From Papaver somniferum (Eukaryota; Streptophyta; Magnoliopsida; Ranunculales; Papaveraceae), in the NCBI RefSeq assembly GCF_003573695.1, contig NC_039366.1:158385072-158449071 (forward strand): a stretch of DNA of 64,000 nt, given 5' to 3'. Numbering within the stretch: position 1 is the stretch's first letter; every line of letters begins with the position of its first letter. The notes beneath the pieces were generated by a model that did not search any database, was not told the origin of the DNA, and was given only the letters and a program-made list of their open reading frames with translations. A program made the position numbers and the translations under genes. Shown here one piece after another: positions 36,427 to 48,260 of this stretch.

Positions 36427-38070
36427 TAGATTACAAAACAAAGCTTGGACAAGTTAGGCAAGATAAAGATCGGTCATGATTTGTTCTCCTAAAATCTAAA
36501 TCGACGGTTGTCGTTGTTTATTTTTGTATGTCTGAGATTGAAAGTTAGAATGACATCTAATTGTCTTGATTTTCTTATCATATCTTTAATGTCCCATTAA
36601 TTTCTTCATAGTTCGTGTTTATTAATTTCCTATAATAAATATATATCCCATTATATATAGATCCTAATAAATATCTCTTCATTAATAAATAATAAATTTG
36701 CTAAGTGGTGGTACAAGAAGAAGTAGTGGTAGGTGGTTCTTATGATGTTAGTGGGTGTTGGTGGACAATTTTAATTTTGTTTTAATTCGTGTTGGTTAAT
36801 GCAAACTCAGTTACGATACAAAAAAAAGATAATCTAATAAAATCGGTATTGTCACTTTACGTAGTAACAAAAAATGAATGGTACATATTTTTATCGAGCA
36901 TGTATTGCTATGGTATTGGCTAGGTTAGATTATGTAAGTGTTTGTCTATATTTGTGCTTGCAAAAGATAAATTCATGTCTGGCATATTTCCTCAATAAAA
37001 TGAAAGTGATGGTGAATTATTTAGATAAATCAGTTTTTCTTTGTTGTAATAAATTTAACTCTCATGAAACTGCAAAGTTTCAAGGTTCGTATGAATCGTC
37101 TCTATGCTATCCCTTGTGTATTTGGGTATTTTTTAAAGTTTTCAATTCTTTAAATTGTGTCAATTTTTTAATTTGGATTTTGAAATTTTGGGTATTCAAA
37201 TGGAGTATTTTTTGAGTAACCAATATATATACATATATAATATGACATCAAAATATTAGACTTAAATTCATTATCGTTTGGGTTTTGCGGAGAAAATGGC
37301 GCAAATCTTGTCCGACCTTGTCCATCTAAAAGTGTCCATGGATCCTCCCTCATATATATATATATATATATATATATTAGTCGGTCGGAGGTTATGGTTT
37401 TGTTAGATTTTTGCCGTTATAATTTTGTACTTATATTTGATTTTATATGAGGTTTAGATATATTTGGATCACCTCAATGCAATGGCATGGTTCAATCTTA
37501 AGCTTCTGCTTTACCACATATAATTTACAACGGTTTCAGCATTTCTATTTATTATGTTGTTTATTAGATTTGTTTTGTAGTATTTGATATATGGCCCATT
37601 TTTAGGTTTATATTTCGGGTCTACATAGTGTGAATCAAAACCGTTGAAGCTCAAAATGGGTTTATCCCTTCTAGGTGATTAAGAGTGATGTTCACAGATA
37701 TGTTGGAAGATTCAGTTTTCACACAGTTATCATTTACACTTTCATTTTTCTTTTGTTATTGATTTATGTTTGAGATTAGAAATCAAATTATGTCTTCATG
37801 GTTTTTTTTTGAATGATCTTACTCATATATATTTATATAGATTTTTATTCAAAAGTTAAATATAAAAAATCTTTGATGGCGGTTTTTGGTTTAATGTACC
37901 CCAATATTGTTTTTGTTCTTTTTTAATAGAATATGTCGCACAAAAGCTTGTCGCAACACAAGTTGATAATTTTGTGCTTGGAGTGTACATAATAGTTTTT
38001 AAAAAAATATTCTTTAATTAGTTCAGCTGGCTTCTGGGTGGTTGCCATTGCAACTAATACATTGGATGTG
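36427..38070. other. Extra DNA inside the 5' LTR, left part
   Basis: Not found in the 3' LTR. No coding domain; contains an AT microsatellite (37352-37377). Together with 41050-42036 it could be one inserted element of about 2.6 kb, or LTR sequence that the 3' copy has lost. No target duplication was found. Confidence 0.4.
37352..37377 (+). repeat. AT microsatellite
   Basis: Thirteen AT dinucleotides in the extra DNA within the SIRE-like 5' LTR. Confidence 0.9.
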
Positions 38071-38075
38071 TTAAC

Positions 38076-41044
38076 TGATTGTTGTCGTAGGCGTCAAAAA
38101 TAATTACACTTTCTTACTACTCAAAATATATAATGAAGCAAGGGCAAGAAAGGATCCCACAGAGAGGTCTTGGGTTGTCAATATGTTTTGGTTTCTTATA
38201 AGTAAGAAGGGGAATTTTCTGATTGTTATAAAGTAAACTAAAATAAAAGCAAAGAAAACACGCAAATCAAGGATGTGAAATATTGGATAAAGGTTTCATC
38301 TTGTTTTGAATGTATGATTAGAATTCGTATTTAATCTCGCTATCATCAAAAGCCTTAGAATACCTTATTGCAAGAATACTCCGTAAATTTTCTAAGTCAT
38401 CAACACACACATTAGAGCTGCGTATGTGAATTCTACCTAAAGAATAACCTAATGCCTTGCGCTAATTAAGTTCAATTCCTAGGAGCATTAAGTTTCAGAA
38501 ATAAGTTAATTAATGCAATTGCCATACATTGCGCATGACAATTCGGACAAAGGTCAATTTCTACATATGACTACAAGAGTGTATCACTGCAAATCATAAT
38601 CATATCATGTTACTCGTATTCAAGGTTATCACTCGATGATGAACCCTAAATTAACTAAAGATATGGATATGAGTTCAATCAATTCTAAACTTAACTAAAC
38701 AAACATTCAATCATATTGCAATACGTCAATCATGCAATTATTATAAACCTTAGAAAGTGAGCGATAATATGAAGAGAAAACTAATTCATCATATCAAAAA
38801 CCATGCTTGCAAAATCCAACTACATCTTTAACCAATAAGAATAAATTATCTACTCATAATCATGGAGTTCATAATCAGAAGGAAGAGAAAACCTATCATG
38901 TTGCAAACCCTGGAAAACAAAAGTAGAAGAAGAGATGATAGATCTTTGAAAAAGAGAGAGCCTTCTTTTATATACTTTCTGACTTCCCTTGTAAATCTCG
39001 GCCAAATCCATCCAGCCCATGCTCATAATTGCAATTCAGGCCTCAAACCAAACTCATAGGCCCATTAAATATTTGGCTTGTCAATCTTGTGGAACTGACA
39101 AGCAACTCCACCACTTTTCCACCAGCACCACGGCCATACTAGCAACCTAGCCATTTCCTTGTGCTCACTCGAACAGTTTCAGTGCATACAACCAAGTTCT
39201 CACATTTCTGAGCAACAAAACTCTCCAGCAGCAACAACTTCCCGACAGTCAGTTCCATTCATCATACTGCCTTTACTGCAAGATCATAATGCCTACAATC
39301 CATTATCTGCAGCACATACTATTCAGCACAAATTCATCCCAACCATTCCACCTGCGGCACTACACAACCATATACAGCATCATCTCAATCTCAGCTGCAA
39401 TATTCAACCTGTACCCACTCATCTCATACTTGAACTGCAACAAACTTTGGCTTCCTCCATGCAACAGCAACAGCAGCAACACCAACTCAATTTCATCCTC
39501 CGCTCATACATCCACCAGCACCTGCACACTGCTAAACACCAGCTTCAATTCATCTGCTGCTTCTCAGAACCCTTTGTACACATCCACCAGATCCATTTGC
39601 TTTCCCTGTAATGCACATCTACCTCATGTTCTGCAGCTTCTATTGCCTTCTCTTCTTCTCCCAGTTCAGACCCATACACAATTATTCAGTTCATATCACC
39701 AATTCTTCTCTGTAACACTCCACTGCTGCCACTGAAACCCATTGCAGCAATTCTTCTTACCTGCTCACAACACCAGTAGTTACTCAGCTCTGTAACATAA
39801 CCAGAGCCATTGTCTTGCTCAGCTCCATAGCTATCCTGTCATCCAACATCAGTTCATAGCTCCATCTCAGGCAACTCAGACAAACACAATCACCACCATT
39901 CCTTCACAACTTCAACCTCTCTGTAGCTTCCCATGAAAATCAGCTTAAACCCATTCTGTTACTTCTCTGTCTGAACTCAATTCATGCCCAATTTCACAAC
40001 CACCATCTTCAAATCATCTAACCCATCTTCGCATACATGATTTCAGCTTCTTCCATGTATTTCTGGTTCAATTGCACCACCAATTTCTCTTTTAAACCCT
40101 CAACTCAAACGACTACAACATCATTTTTCAGTACCAGCTCAAACTCCATCGTCTTTGAATCCGAGCAGCAAACGCAACTCATCAATTCAATCATAACCCA
40201 GATCTCTTCACACAAACCCTAACTCATATATTTCATCAAAAACCCATTCATTCATTTCACGGCAGCATCAATTCCTCTTTCTCTGATTCATGTTCTCAGA
40301 TTTGATATAAACCCATCCATCCATAATCCCAGACGAAAATCAACAATCACACCCATCTTCCATTCTTTCGAAAATCAAACAGCAAACCCCCATTTACTCA
40401 CCATCAGAACCAAACTCCTAATTCAGAACCCTAACTCCATTTCTTCCATAATTCGAATCAACAGCAACAGTAGTTTTTCAGTGAGCTCCTTAGCCATGCC
40501 ATCACCATCGATCTTTTCAACCTCAACAACAACTTGTTTGCCACCACCAATTTCATCTGAATCTCTCGATTTCAGACAAGAGGAAGAGAAATAAAAACTG
40601 ATGATAAGAAGAAATAACTTTTTCTTCTCTGATTTCAGGTTATGTAGGAATAGAAATGGACACAGGCACCCAGCTTTCGGATATAGGCCACCTGAACAAT
40701 CTTTTGTTGATTTCAGCTGTCAAATCTGGAAGACTGACAGTATAATTCCTCTTCTTGTGTTATCAGTTGTAGGGAACTGACAGGCTTCATCGATGCTTTC
40801 GCTCATAACTTCCTCTTATGACATCGTGGTGACATCATTCTTACGCCGATGGCTTCGTCTTTTCGTTCTCTTCAACATGATAAGAAGAAATCCAACTTTT
40901 GAGCGAGTTCCACTTCTTTTTGCTCCAATGACTCCAACATACCTAAATAACTCAAAAGCAAACATAAGATATATAATTTACAAGAAAAATCGCAAAGAAA
41001 GCATAAATACTATATATAAAATTAGGTGTTTTAGACACCTATCA
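38076..41044 (-). mobile_element. Solo LTR (gypsy/LARD-like), 2969 bp, minus strand
   Basis: Bracketed by perfect TTAAC (38071-38075 and 41045-41049). On the minus strand it starts TGATAGGTGTCTAAAACACC and ends TAGGCGTCAAAAATAATT-type sequence... CAATCA; a CTCTCTGTGGGATCC phrase near the end resembles the CTCTGTGGATTGACC phrase near the end of the LARD LTRs. The centre (39100-40560) is a low-complexity tract rich in CAGCA/ACCA on the plus strand that yields spurious Gln/His/Ser-rich open frames. No primer site or interior is attached, so it is the product of LTR-LTR recombination. Confidence 0.82.
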
Positions 41045-41049
41045 TTAAC

Positions 41050-42036
41050 CACCACCACCACCACCCCCCCCTCTCACTTTTAACAAATTTATCCTTTGAT
41101 GTTATCCACAGATATAGTTGGGATATTTACTAGCATCACTAATGCACAAACAGTGACGACACTGAACGACTACGAAAGTCGTATGCTATGACTCAAATGG
41201 CAGATAGTTGGATTGTCGATCGGTAGTTGATGATTTTCTCCGGCACAACATCGAATGTCTATGTAAAGTGGTTCGGAACAACATTTCAAAGGGTTTTGCA
41301 ATTCTACGTTGCTATCTTTCAAGTGGACAGGAAAACATGTTATTTTATTAAGATTTTCGATATACGTAAGAAGTTAACAAAAATCATTGGAGCTCATATA
41401 TGATCTTACTTCTACCCGATATTTGAAGACCATTATTGATTAAAACTTAAACGCTCCAGTGAAGATGGATGATTATTGTATGATTCAATTCATAAAAATT
41501 ATAGGATATAATATTATACGGTTTTGTGATATACATTCTAATATCTTACTTAGATCTACACAAAAAATGTAGTAGTGTTACCAAGAAGAAATAAGAACTT
41601 TAGAAAGCACACATTTCCCATATATGCCAAAATATACGGTTTTGAGATAATCGTTATAATTTTTTGGATTGATTTTATCTCAAATCACAACAATCAGAAA
41701 TTCATGAATTTCTCACTCTTCCTATTTCCCAAGGTGAAAGGTAAAATATAAAATTATTGTTGAAGTGTCCTTTGATCATGATATTGCTTGGATTTTTCTG
41801 TCATGATTTTTGGTTTCATTTTGTTGCACCAATGTTATTAGTTTTTATTCGAATTTTTGATTGTTTAGATGGTTAAATTATTAAACCATGGTTATTTAGT
41901 ACCCTTATTATACAAGACATTACGTAACCATGTTCGGTGGGGTTTTGTAGTTTTGGGTTTCCTTACAAAAGAAAGTAACAGAACCGTATCTTTATATTTA
42001 CCAGTTCCAAATAACAGGATGCGATGCACGCCCGTG
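41050..42036. other. Extra DNA inside the 5' LTR, right part
   Basis: Continues the left part after the solo LTR. Begins with an ACC microsatellite (41048-41066). No gene is supported. Confidence 0.4.
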
Positions 42037-42790
42037 CCGTTCACTATAAATAAGGTTTCATGTAACCACACAACTTATCCCTTGAAAAATTGTGTGTGTG
42101 TAGCATAAGGTTATTTTCCATATCTTTGTTATTCACGAACAAGAGTGAGATTTCAAAAGACTTTACTTAGGGATCATAAAGCACAGGAAAGCTATCTTCT
42201 TTGATAGTTACAGAACCCGTTCCTAGGTATTTTTCATAAACCCTAGTTTTGATGGATCAAGATATCTCTAGATTTTTCTAGGTGATCTTGTGAGAAGGAT
42301 CAATTAGGTTACGGAACCATAAACCCTAATTATTGAGGAGTATCTTCTGAAGATAATTGGTGTTCTCCCATAAGATTTTCAAGAGTATCTTTGCTAGAAT
42401 ATTTAAGAGAAAATTCAAAAAGAGAATTGGTGTTCTGCTAGGAGTTCTACATTTGTTTTAATACAACTGAAACAAGTATTACATCTAGTTCGAATAGGTA
42501 GTAGGTAATTGGTGTAACAGCTTATAATCAGTGTGTGTGCGTTCAATCTGGACTAGGTCCCGAGGTTTTTCTACAAGATTGTAGTTTTCCTCGTTAACAA
42601 AAATCTATGGTGTATGTGTTATTTATTTTCCACATTATATTGTTTTATCTTTATAATTGAAATATCACAGGTCGTACATATTTAAACCTAGATAGTATTA
42701 ACTCAATTGTACAGAATCTACAAGACTAGTTTTTGTTGAATTCGTATCTTGAAATATAGATTACAAGACTTTTTCTTGTTGAAATTTGGT
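42037..42790 (+). repeat. 5' LTR of SIRE-like element, second part
   Basis: Aligns with 50638-51390 of the 3' LTR (TAACCACACAACTTATCCC, CTGGACTAGGTCCC, CCTCGTTAACAAAAA, CTTGAAATATAGATTACAA). The final ~160 bp present in the 3' LTR, and the primer-binding site, are missing; gag begins only about 40 bp later. Confidence 0.8.
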
Positions 42791-42828
42791 TTATAGGTTT
42801 GTGTTTATAGCGATTCGAACCTATAGAC

Positions 42829-44969
42829 ATGAATATGAACTTATATCAACCAAGTTCAATTTACGTACCACCAGGATTTGATGACACTAATTACTTATGG
42901 TGGAAAATAGTTATGTGCTCCTTCTTACAAAGCCGTGACTTTCATACATGGACACTTGTTGTAAAGGTGTATGTTCCTACAACAGTTCGTGAAGGAGAGA
43001 ATATTGTTTCTAAGGACATAGATACATATCGCAAAACTGAAATTAGTGTTGCAAAGCATAATTCTGATGGGTTGAATGCTATTATACATGCCATAAGACA
43101 AAATCTCCAATATCACGTGACTACATGTGAAACTTTGAAAGAAGCTTGGGATATCTTGCGGACTGTATTTAAAGGGAATACCGCATAGAAACAAAAAAGG
43201 CTTCAAAACCTATCATCTGACTAGGAAAACCTTCGTATGTCTGATAATAAAACCTTTGATGAATTTAACCAAAAACTTTCTCAAATAGTTAACTCCTCAC
43301 ATTCGTTAGAAAAACCTATTCCCAAGAAAGATATTGTGTGTAAAATTTTCAGGTCTCTACCATCAAGATACGAGTCTAAGAAATAGGTCATCGAAGAAGC
43401 AAACGATTTTTCAATAATTTACATAAATACCCTCGTTGGTAAGTTAAAGATCTTTGATAATGAACACAGATCTAAAAAAGAGATGATTTCTCTTAAAGCT
43501 GCAGACAATATTGAATCATGTGAGGATAAATTTAGTTCACCGGATACTAAGAATAATTCTCCACAACAATTTAGAAAATTCTTGAGAAACAAGATAAAGA
43601 GATTTTCTAAAGATACAACATCTCCAGGTGATGTTGTTCAATGCTTCAACTGTCGTGGTTTCGGGCATTTGTCTTCCGTATGCCTTAGCATGGACCATAG
43701 ACAACCAGCATACACTGCAACTCATCCAACTCTCGATGATATATCTGACGATTATCCAGAGTACACAGTTGAGTTCGCATTAGCTACTGGAAAATATTTT
43801 TCGGACACTGATTCTGACTTTGACGGAGAAGTGTACCATAAAGATCCAGTTGCTAATAAACTTATTAAAGAATGTCATCAGAAAATTTCTAAAACTGAAA
43901 GAACCTTATTCAGTGAGAAAGTTAAATATGACAGACTTCGTAATGAGAATAAAGACTTATGAGACCAACTTGATTCTAGTTGTGCAAGTGATTACCTCAA
44001 ACAAATACGAAATATTAAAGAAAAAATTGTTGAAGGTCGTGAACGGGAAATTATTCTTCAAGCAAAGCTAGATAATTTAGAGAACATTAAGATAAACTTG
44101 TTATTTAATTCGGAACGAGAAGATCTCAAAGTTCAATTAGAATCATCGAAGAATGATCTAGTTATTTCTCTTGAAATGATCAAAAGGTTAGAAGAGGAAA
44201 ATACAAGCTTAAAAGAAAGCTTGGGTAGCAATAGTAGCTCGGATAAATTAATGTCAATATTGGGAGCATGTAGAAATCATTGTGATATGCGAGGATTGGG
44301 CTATGAAGGAGTAGATGCTCTTAATATTTGCAAAGAAGTGAAATTTGTCAAAGATAAAGATACTTCTCAACCAAAAGCTTCCACTAACGACAAAGTATCT
44401 CCACCACCTGCAGATGACGGAAAGAGGAAATTCCATCAATCTTCAAAGAAAGCATATATACATCCAGGTAACAATAAATACCACTTTTTTCATTCTACTA
44501 AAAATTGCTTTCATTGTGGAAAACCAGGTAACTTGTAAAGAGGTTGCAGATTTCTTAAAGAGATAAAGTCATATCTGATTCTGTTTAGATGACAAGATCT
44601 GATGTTCCGAACGGGAGAAAAAATGGTTGGCATAATATTAGTTTTTACAAAGTTCCCCCTCGGAATTTTTATAATAACATTGAGGATAAAAAGAAACACG
44701 TTGCTCCTAGAGTTACTCGGAAACGGGTACCAAAGAAGATCAATAAATCAACAAGTGTTATTAAGAAGGATATCCCAGAAAAGAGCGCAATAAGGTACAA
44801 CATCTTAATGAAGTACGAAAAAGTCGTTGAAAGTTTCAAGGAAGTTGTACGATTCCTAGAAATCATGCATGACTTTGTTTCAACTACCTGTGGTGAACTA
44901 AATGATGTTCACCCAACACAACTTGATTGTGTTGAAAGTGTACCAAGAACCAAAGCTCATTTTCAGTAA
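42829..44969 (+). pseudogene. SIRE-like Copia gag, broken
   Basis: The retroelement structural protein in several pieces. 42829-43188 has the gag N-terminus (YVPPGFDDTNYLWWKIVMCSF) and a stop at 43186. The UBN2-like continuation (about 43190-43480) is in other frames with stops. 43483-43962 holds the zinc knuckle CFNCRGFGHLSSVC (C-x2-C-x4-H-x4-C) near 43642 and then an acidic stretch. 44098-44538 is coiled-coil-like (EREDLKVQLESSKNDL) and ends in a second, cut-short knuckle word, FHCGKPGN. 44589-44969 is basic and of unknown role. No protease, integrase or reverse transcriptase follows, so the element depends on others or is dead. Confidence 0.85.
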
Positions 44970-47829
44970 CAAGTACCGGGTAGAGCAGAGATAAACCGCG
45001 TAACGATCTTATCTCCAAAGTGCGACAAAAGTTTTTACACTGGTCGTTTGCCTGCCTAGACGCAACTTACCCGAAGGAAAGAGTAATCCTTAACACATTC
45101 TGTGTCGTGTTGTGATGAACAGGGAGTGAGCACACCGCTCTAGTTGGGTTTACGTATTCACGACCGTTAGAGTAGCATATTCATTTTATCCCTGCCCAGA
45201 AGACAGAGCAAGTCTGCCAACTGGTGATTTAACGAGTTCGCATGCTGAAGGTATAGCCCTCGAAAGAGTTGACACTGGCGAGTGACCCGTACACATGGGC
45301 CCGAATCCATGCATACGCTACAGCGGGCCAGATGCTACTAATGCCGTCCTTAACGCTCAACATTGTTTTGGTAATCGAGTCTGGTTGTTGGATTACCTTT
45401 GGACAGGGTCCATTGCAAGTGTACCCTCACCAAGAAATACGCTAGTAAGAAAGATGGTGAGGAAGACACAAGAATTATGATGCACATATTATATTAGGTA
45501 AAATGTGAATATTTGGTGAAGCCGTAGAATCATGATTGGATTCTTCTAAAAGGTATGTCTATAAACTTGAGCAAAGCTTTATGATTCTATTATTATATGC
45601 TTGATGCCATGATTCATTAATATCAAAACATTTTTGTTTTTGTTATTGATACTCTTGCTTTCGTTAAATGTTTTTATGGAAATCTGTGTATCATTCTGAT
45701 TAATTGTTTAAGCACTTACTTGAAGTTAAATACCCAATGTTTCTAAAGACAATAATATTCATATCTATTTCATGTTGAGACGTTGCTCCATAGATATGTA
45801 TGCATGCCAAGAGGTTACGTGACCTTCTTGTGATAATGGTTATGACGGTAAATTTCCCTAGTGGTTTTCATAATTGTCTTCTATGCACCTATAAATTAAA
45901 GAGTCAGTATAGTTTTATACGACTCAGGTGTACCACGTCGCTTGTGAGTCCAAATTGTAATGACTAGATGTGGGTATCAACACTTCTTATGCTCTTTGTA
46001 GAGTTCTTCCTGCCTATCTGACTCCTACAAGAGACGAGAATAGGATCCATGAGAATTTCTACATAACAAGCTAAGAAGGATATGCGCTATAAAATCTATC
46101 TAATCATAATGTTGATATTTAAACTTAATTTCTGGGTAGAACTCTGAAGACATGATAATCATACAGATTACGGATATCATTCACCATTAGTTAAGAGATA
46201 CTGGATTTTAAAGGTGAAGTACTCATGGTACACAAACCAATCCGGCTAATGATCCATATACCTCGTGTATAATTTGTTTTTACCTAACTTGATTCGTGTT
46301 TAAGTTCTTAAATATACAGGTTAGAAGAAACAAATTAAAGTCGATGACTTGTGTTTTTGGTGAATTGCAAAGAAGAAATTTCGAGTTCAGACTTGTCTTA
46401 TTTAAACTATCGAAATATGGATCAAGCAATGGTTATTCATAGTCCTTAACAATCTTGGTTAAAAACAATTTATTGTTCATGAACTATTTTTGTTTCAAGT
46501 TGATCATTTGAAAACTGCTCAAGCAATGATATTTATTATCTATGTCCATTGGGAAAGTTTCAAATTGTCTAAAGAGAGTATTCAAAACTTCTGTATTCTC
46601 GGCTCAGGGTAGGTTGGCAAACCATCTCGCAAACCATAGATATCTGAGTTTCTAAAATACATGAAGGTTGGTTAACCAGTTCACCAACCGTGAACTTCTG
46701 ATTGGGAAAGTTCACGAACCCAGTTCGCCAACCGTTGACATCTGAACTTTGGGAAATAGGATAGTTCGCGAACCCAGTTCACCAGTTGTAGATTCTGAAT
46801 GGGACAATTTGCGAATCGGTTCTCCAACCCTCCAAATACTGAACTTTTCAGATGCTCTTAAACTATTTTTATAAATATTTTTGGCGTTATTATAACTCTC
46901 ATAAATAATTCTAAGACAACTTTGATCCCTAAACCACTTTGTTTTTGTGAATTTTTGTTTAGTCTTGAGTGTTATTGAAAACCATTATTGATTGAATGTT
47001 CAAACCTTCTTGGTCCATATGTGAACTTACGGAGCACGGTTTTTATTGATTTATATGTGCATCTTCTTCTTTATCAAGGAAATCTTTTCATGCGCTTTTG
47101 GTAGCCATTCTTGGTGTAAATCCTTGTGGAAAAGATTGACTCTTCCTTCTAAGAGTAAATCAAATATTGTTGACACATGTTTTTATCTTAGCTATGATGA
47201 TCGCAATAGTTCATCTTCATGATCATATATTTTGTATTGTTTGATTACCATCGGATAGTTCCAAATTTTTTTAATAATACGATCTCATGAGAAAGGTTGC
47301 TTTTGTTGTTCTTTAGTGAATGGTAATATTTTTGTGGGGTGTGCGGACGTGGAATTGCAGGAGATTTTTGTACCTTTATATATCCTTGACGCGAATCGAG
47401 TTTTACTTGGTAAAATCGTCTAAACTAAATGTTGGTATGTGTTCACTAATCTTGAATACTCTTTTGTTTAATTACGATCCTTATTTTTCACCTTTGCTAA
47501 TTTTGTTGACAAAAAAATGGAGAATTATTAAGTAGTGTTCTACTACAACATACGACTTTTCGGAGCATTATATAAGGGGGAGTGGATTATAATCTATAGG
47601 TTTTACCTATTATGAAAAATAAGTAAGTAAGGACTAAAGGGGAGAAAATACTTATCGTAACAACTTGGGTAGAGTTTTCTCATAAGTTGATAATATGTTG
47701 CGTATCTTCAACAAGTACAGGATGAACGCATGCATAATCGAAGACGTCGAAGATTCAAGAAATCAAGAAGCATAGTGGAAAGAACATATGTAAAATGGGT
47801 TTGTCACAAAAATTGACAAAAAGGAAGAC
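44970..47829 (+). other. SIRE-like element 3' interior, non-coding; palindromic repeats and PPT
   Basis: No pol or envelope domain is seen. Between about 46610 and 46850 lie four diverged copies of a unit of about 60-65 bp built on GTTCGCGAACCCAGTTC and CCAACCGT. A purine tract ATAAGGGGGAG lies at about 47571 and another, AAAAAGGAAGAC, abuts the 3' LTR at 47829 and is the likely polypurine tract. Confidence 0.6.
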
Positions 47830-48260
47830 TGTTAAAAGTATTCCTTGGTTGAATCCATTATCATTGGTATGTTAAGTTAGTTTTCAAATTTAGATGATAA
47901 AACGCATTCATGATTTAGTCACTAAAGTCAATTTCGGACTAGACTAGGTTTAAGAAGTAAAGTATAGAATCAAGATATCCTTGAAGAATAGAGATTGAAA
48001 ACTATATAAAGACATCTTGGAGAACTTCATTAAAGGTTAGTTACGAATTCTTGATTCTCTTATTTACTCTACCTCTCTATCTATTAAAACAAGTGTTCAC
48101 TCCATGAAACAATTCTTATGATGGTAATTATATATATTAGAGGATATCTAAGCCCATGAATTTTATGAGAATGACCTTTGTCACTAGAAAGGTACTCATG
48201 TTGTAGTGAATGAGAATACGAATGCAACTAGCCATGAATCACTCAATTCTGAGTTATAAC

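Noticed and set aside
39159..39735. Gln/His/Ser-rich open frames of about 150 aa
   Set aside because: They are low-complexity translations in the middle of a minus-strand solo LTR (38076-41044).
36427..42036. Helitron (minus strand, CTAG end next to 36427)
   Set aside because: No TC start on the other side and no stable hairpin before CTAG.
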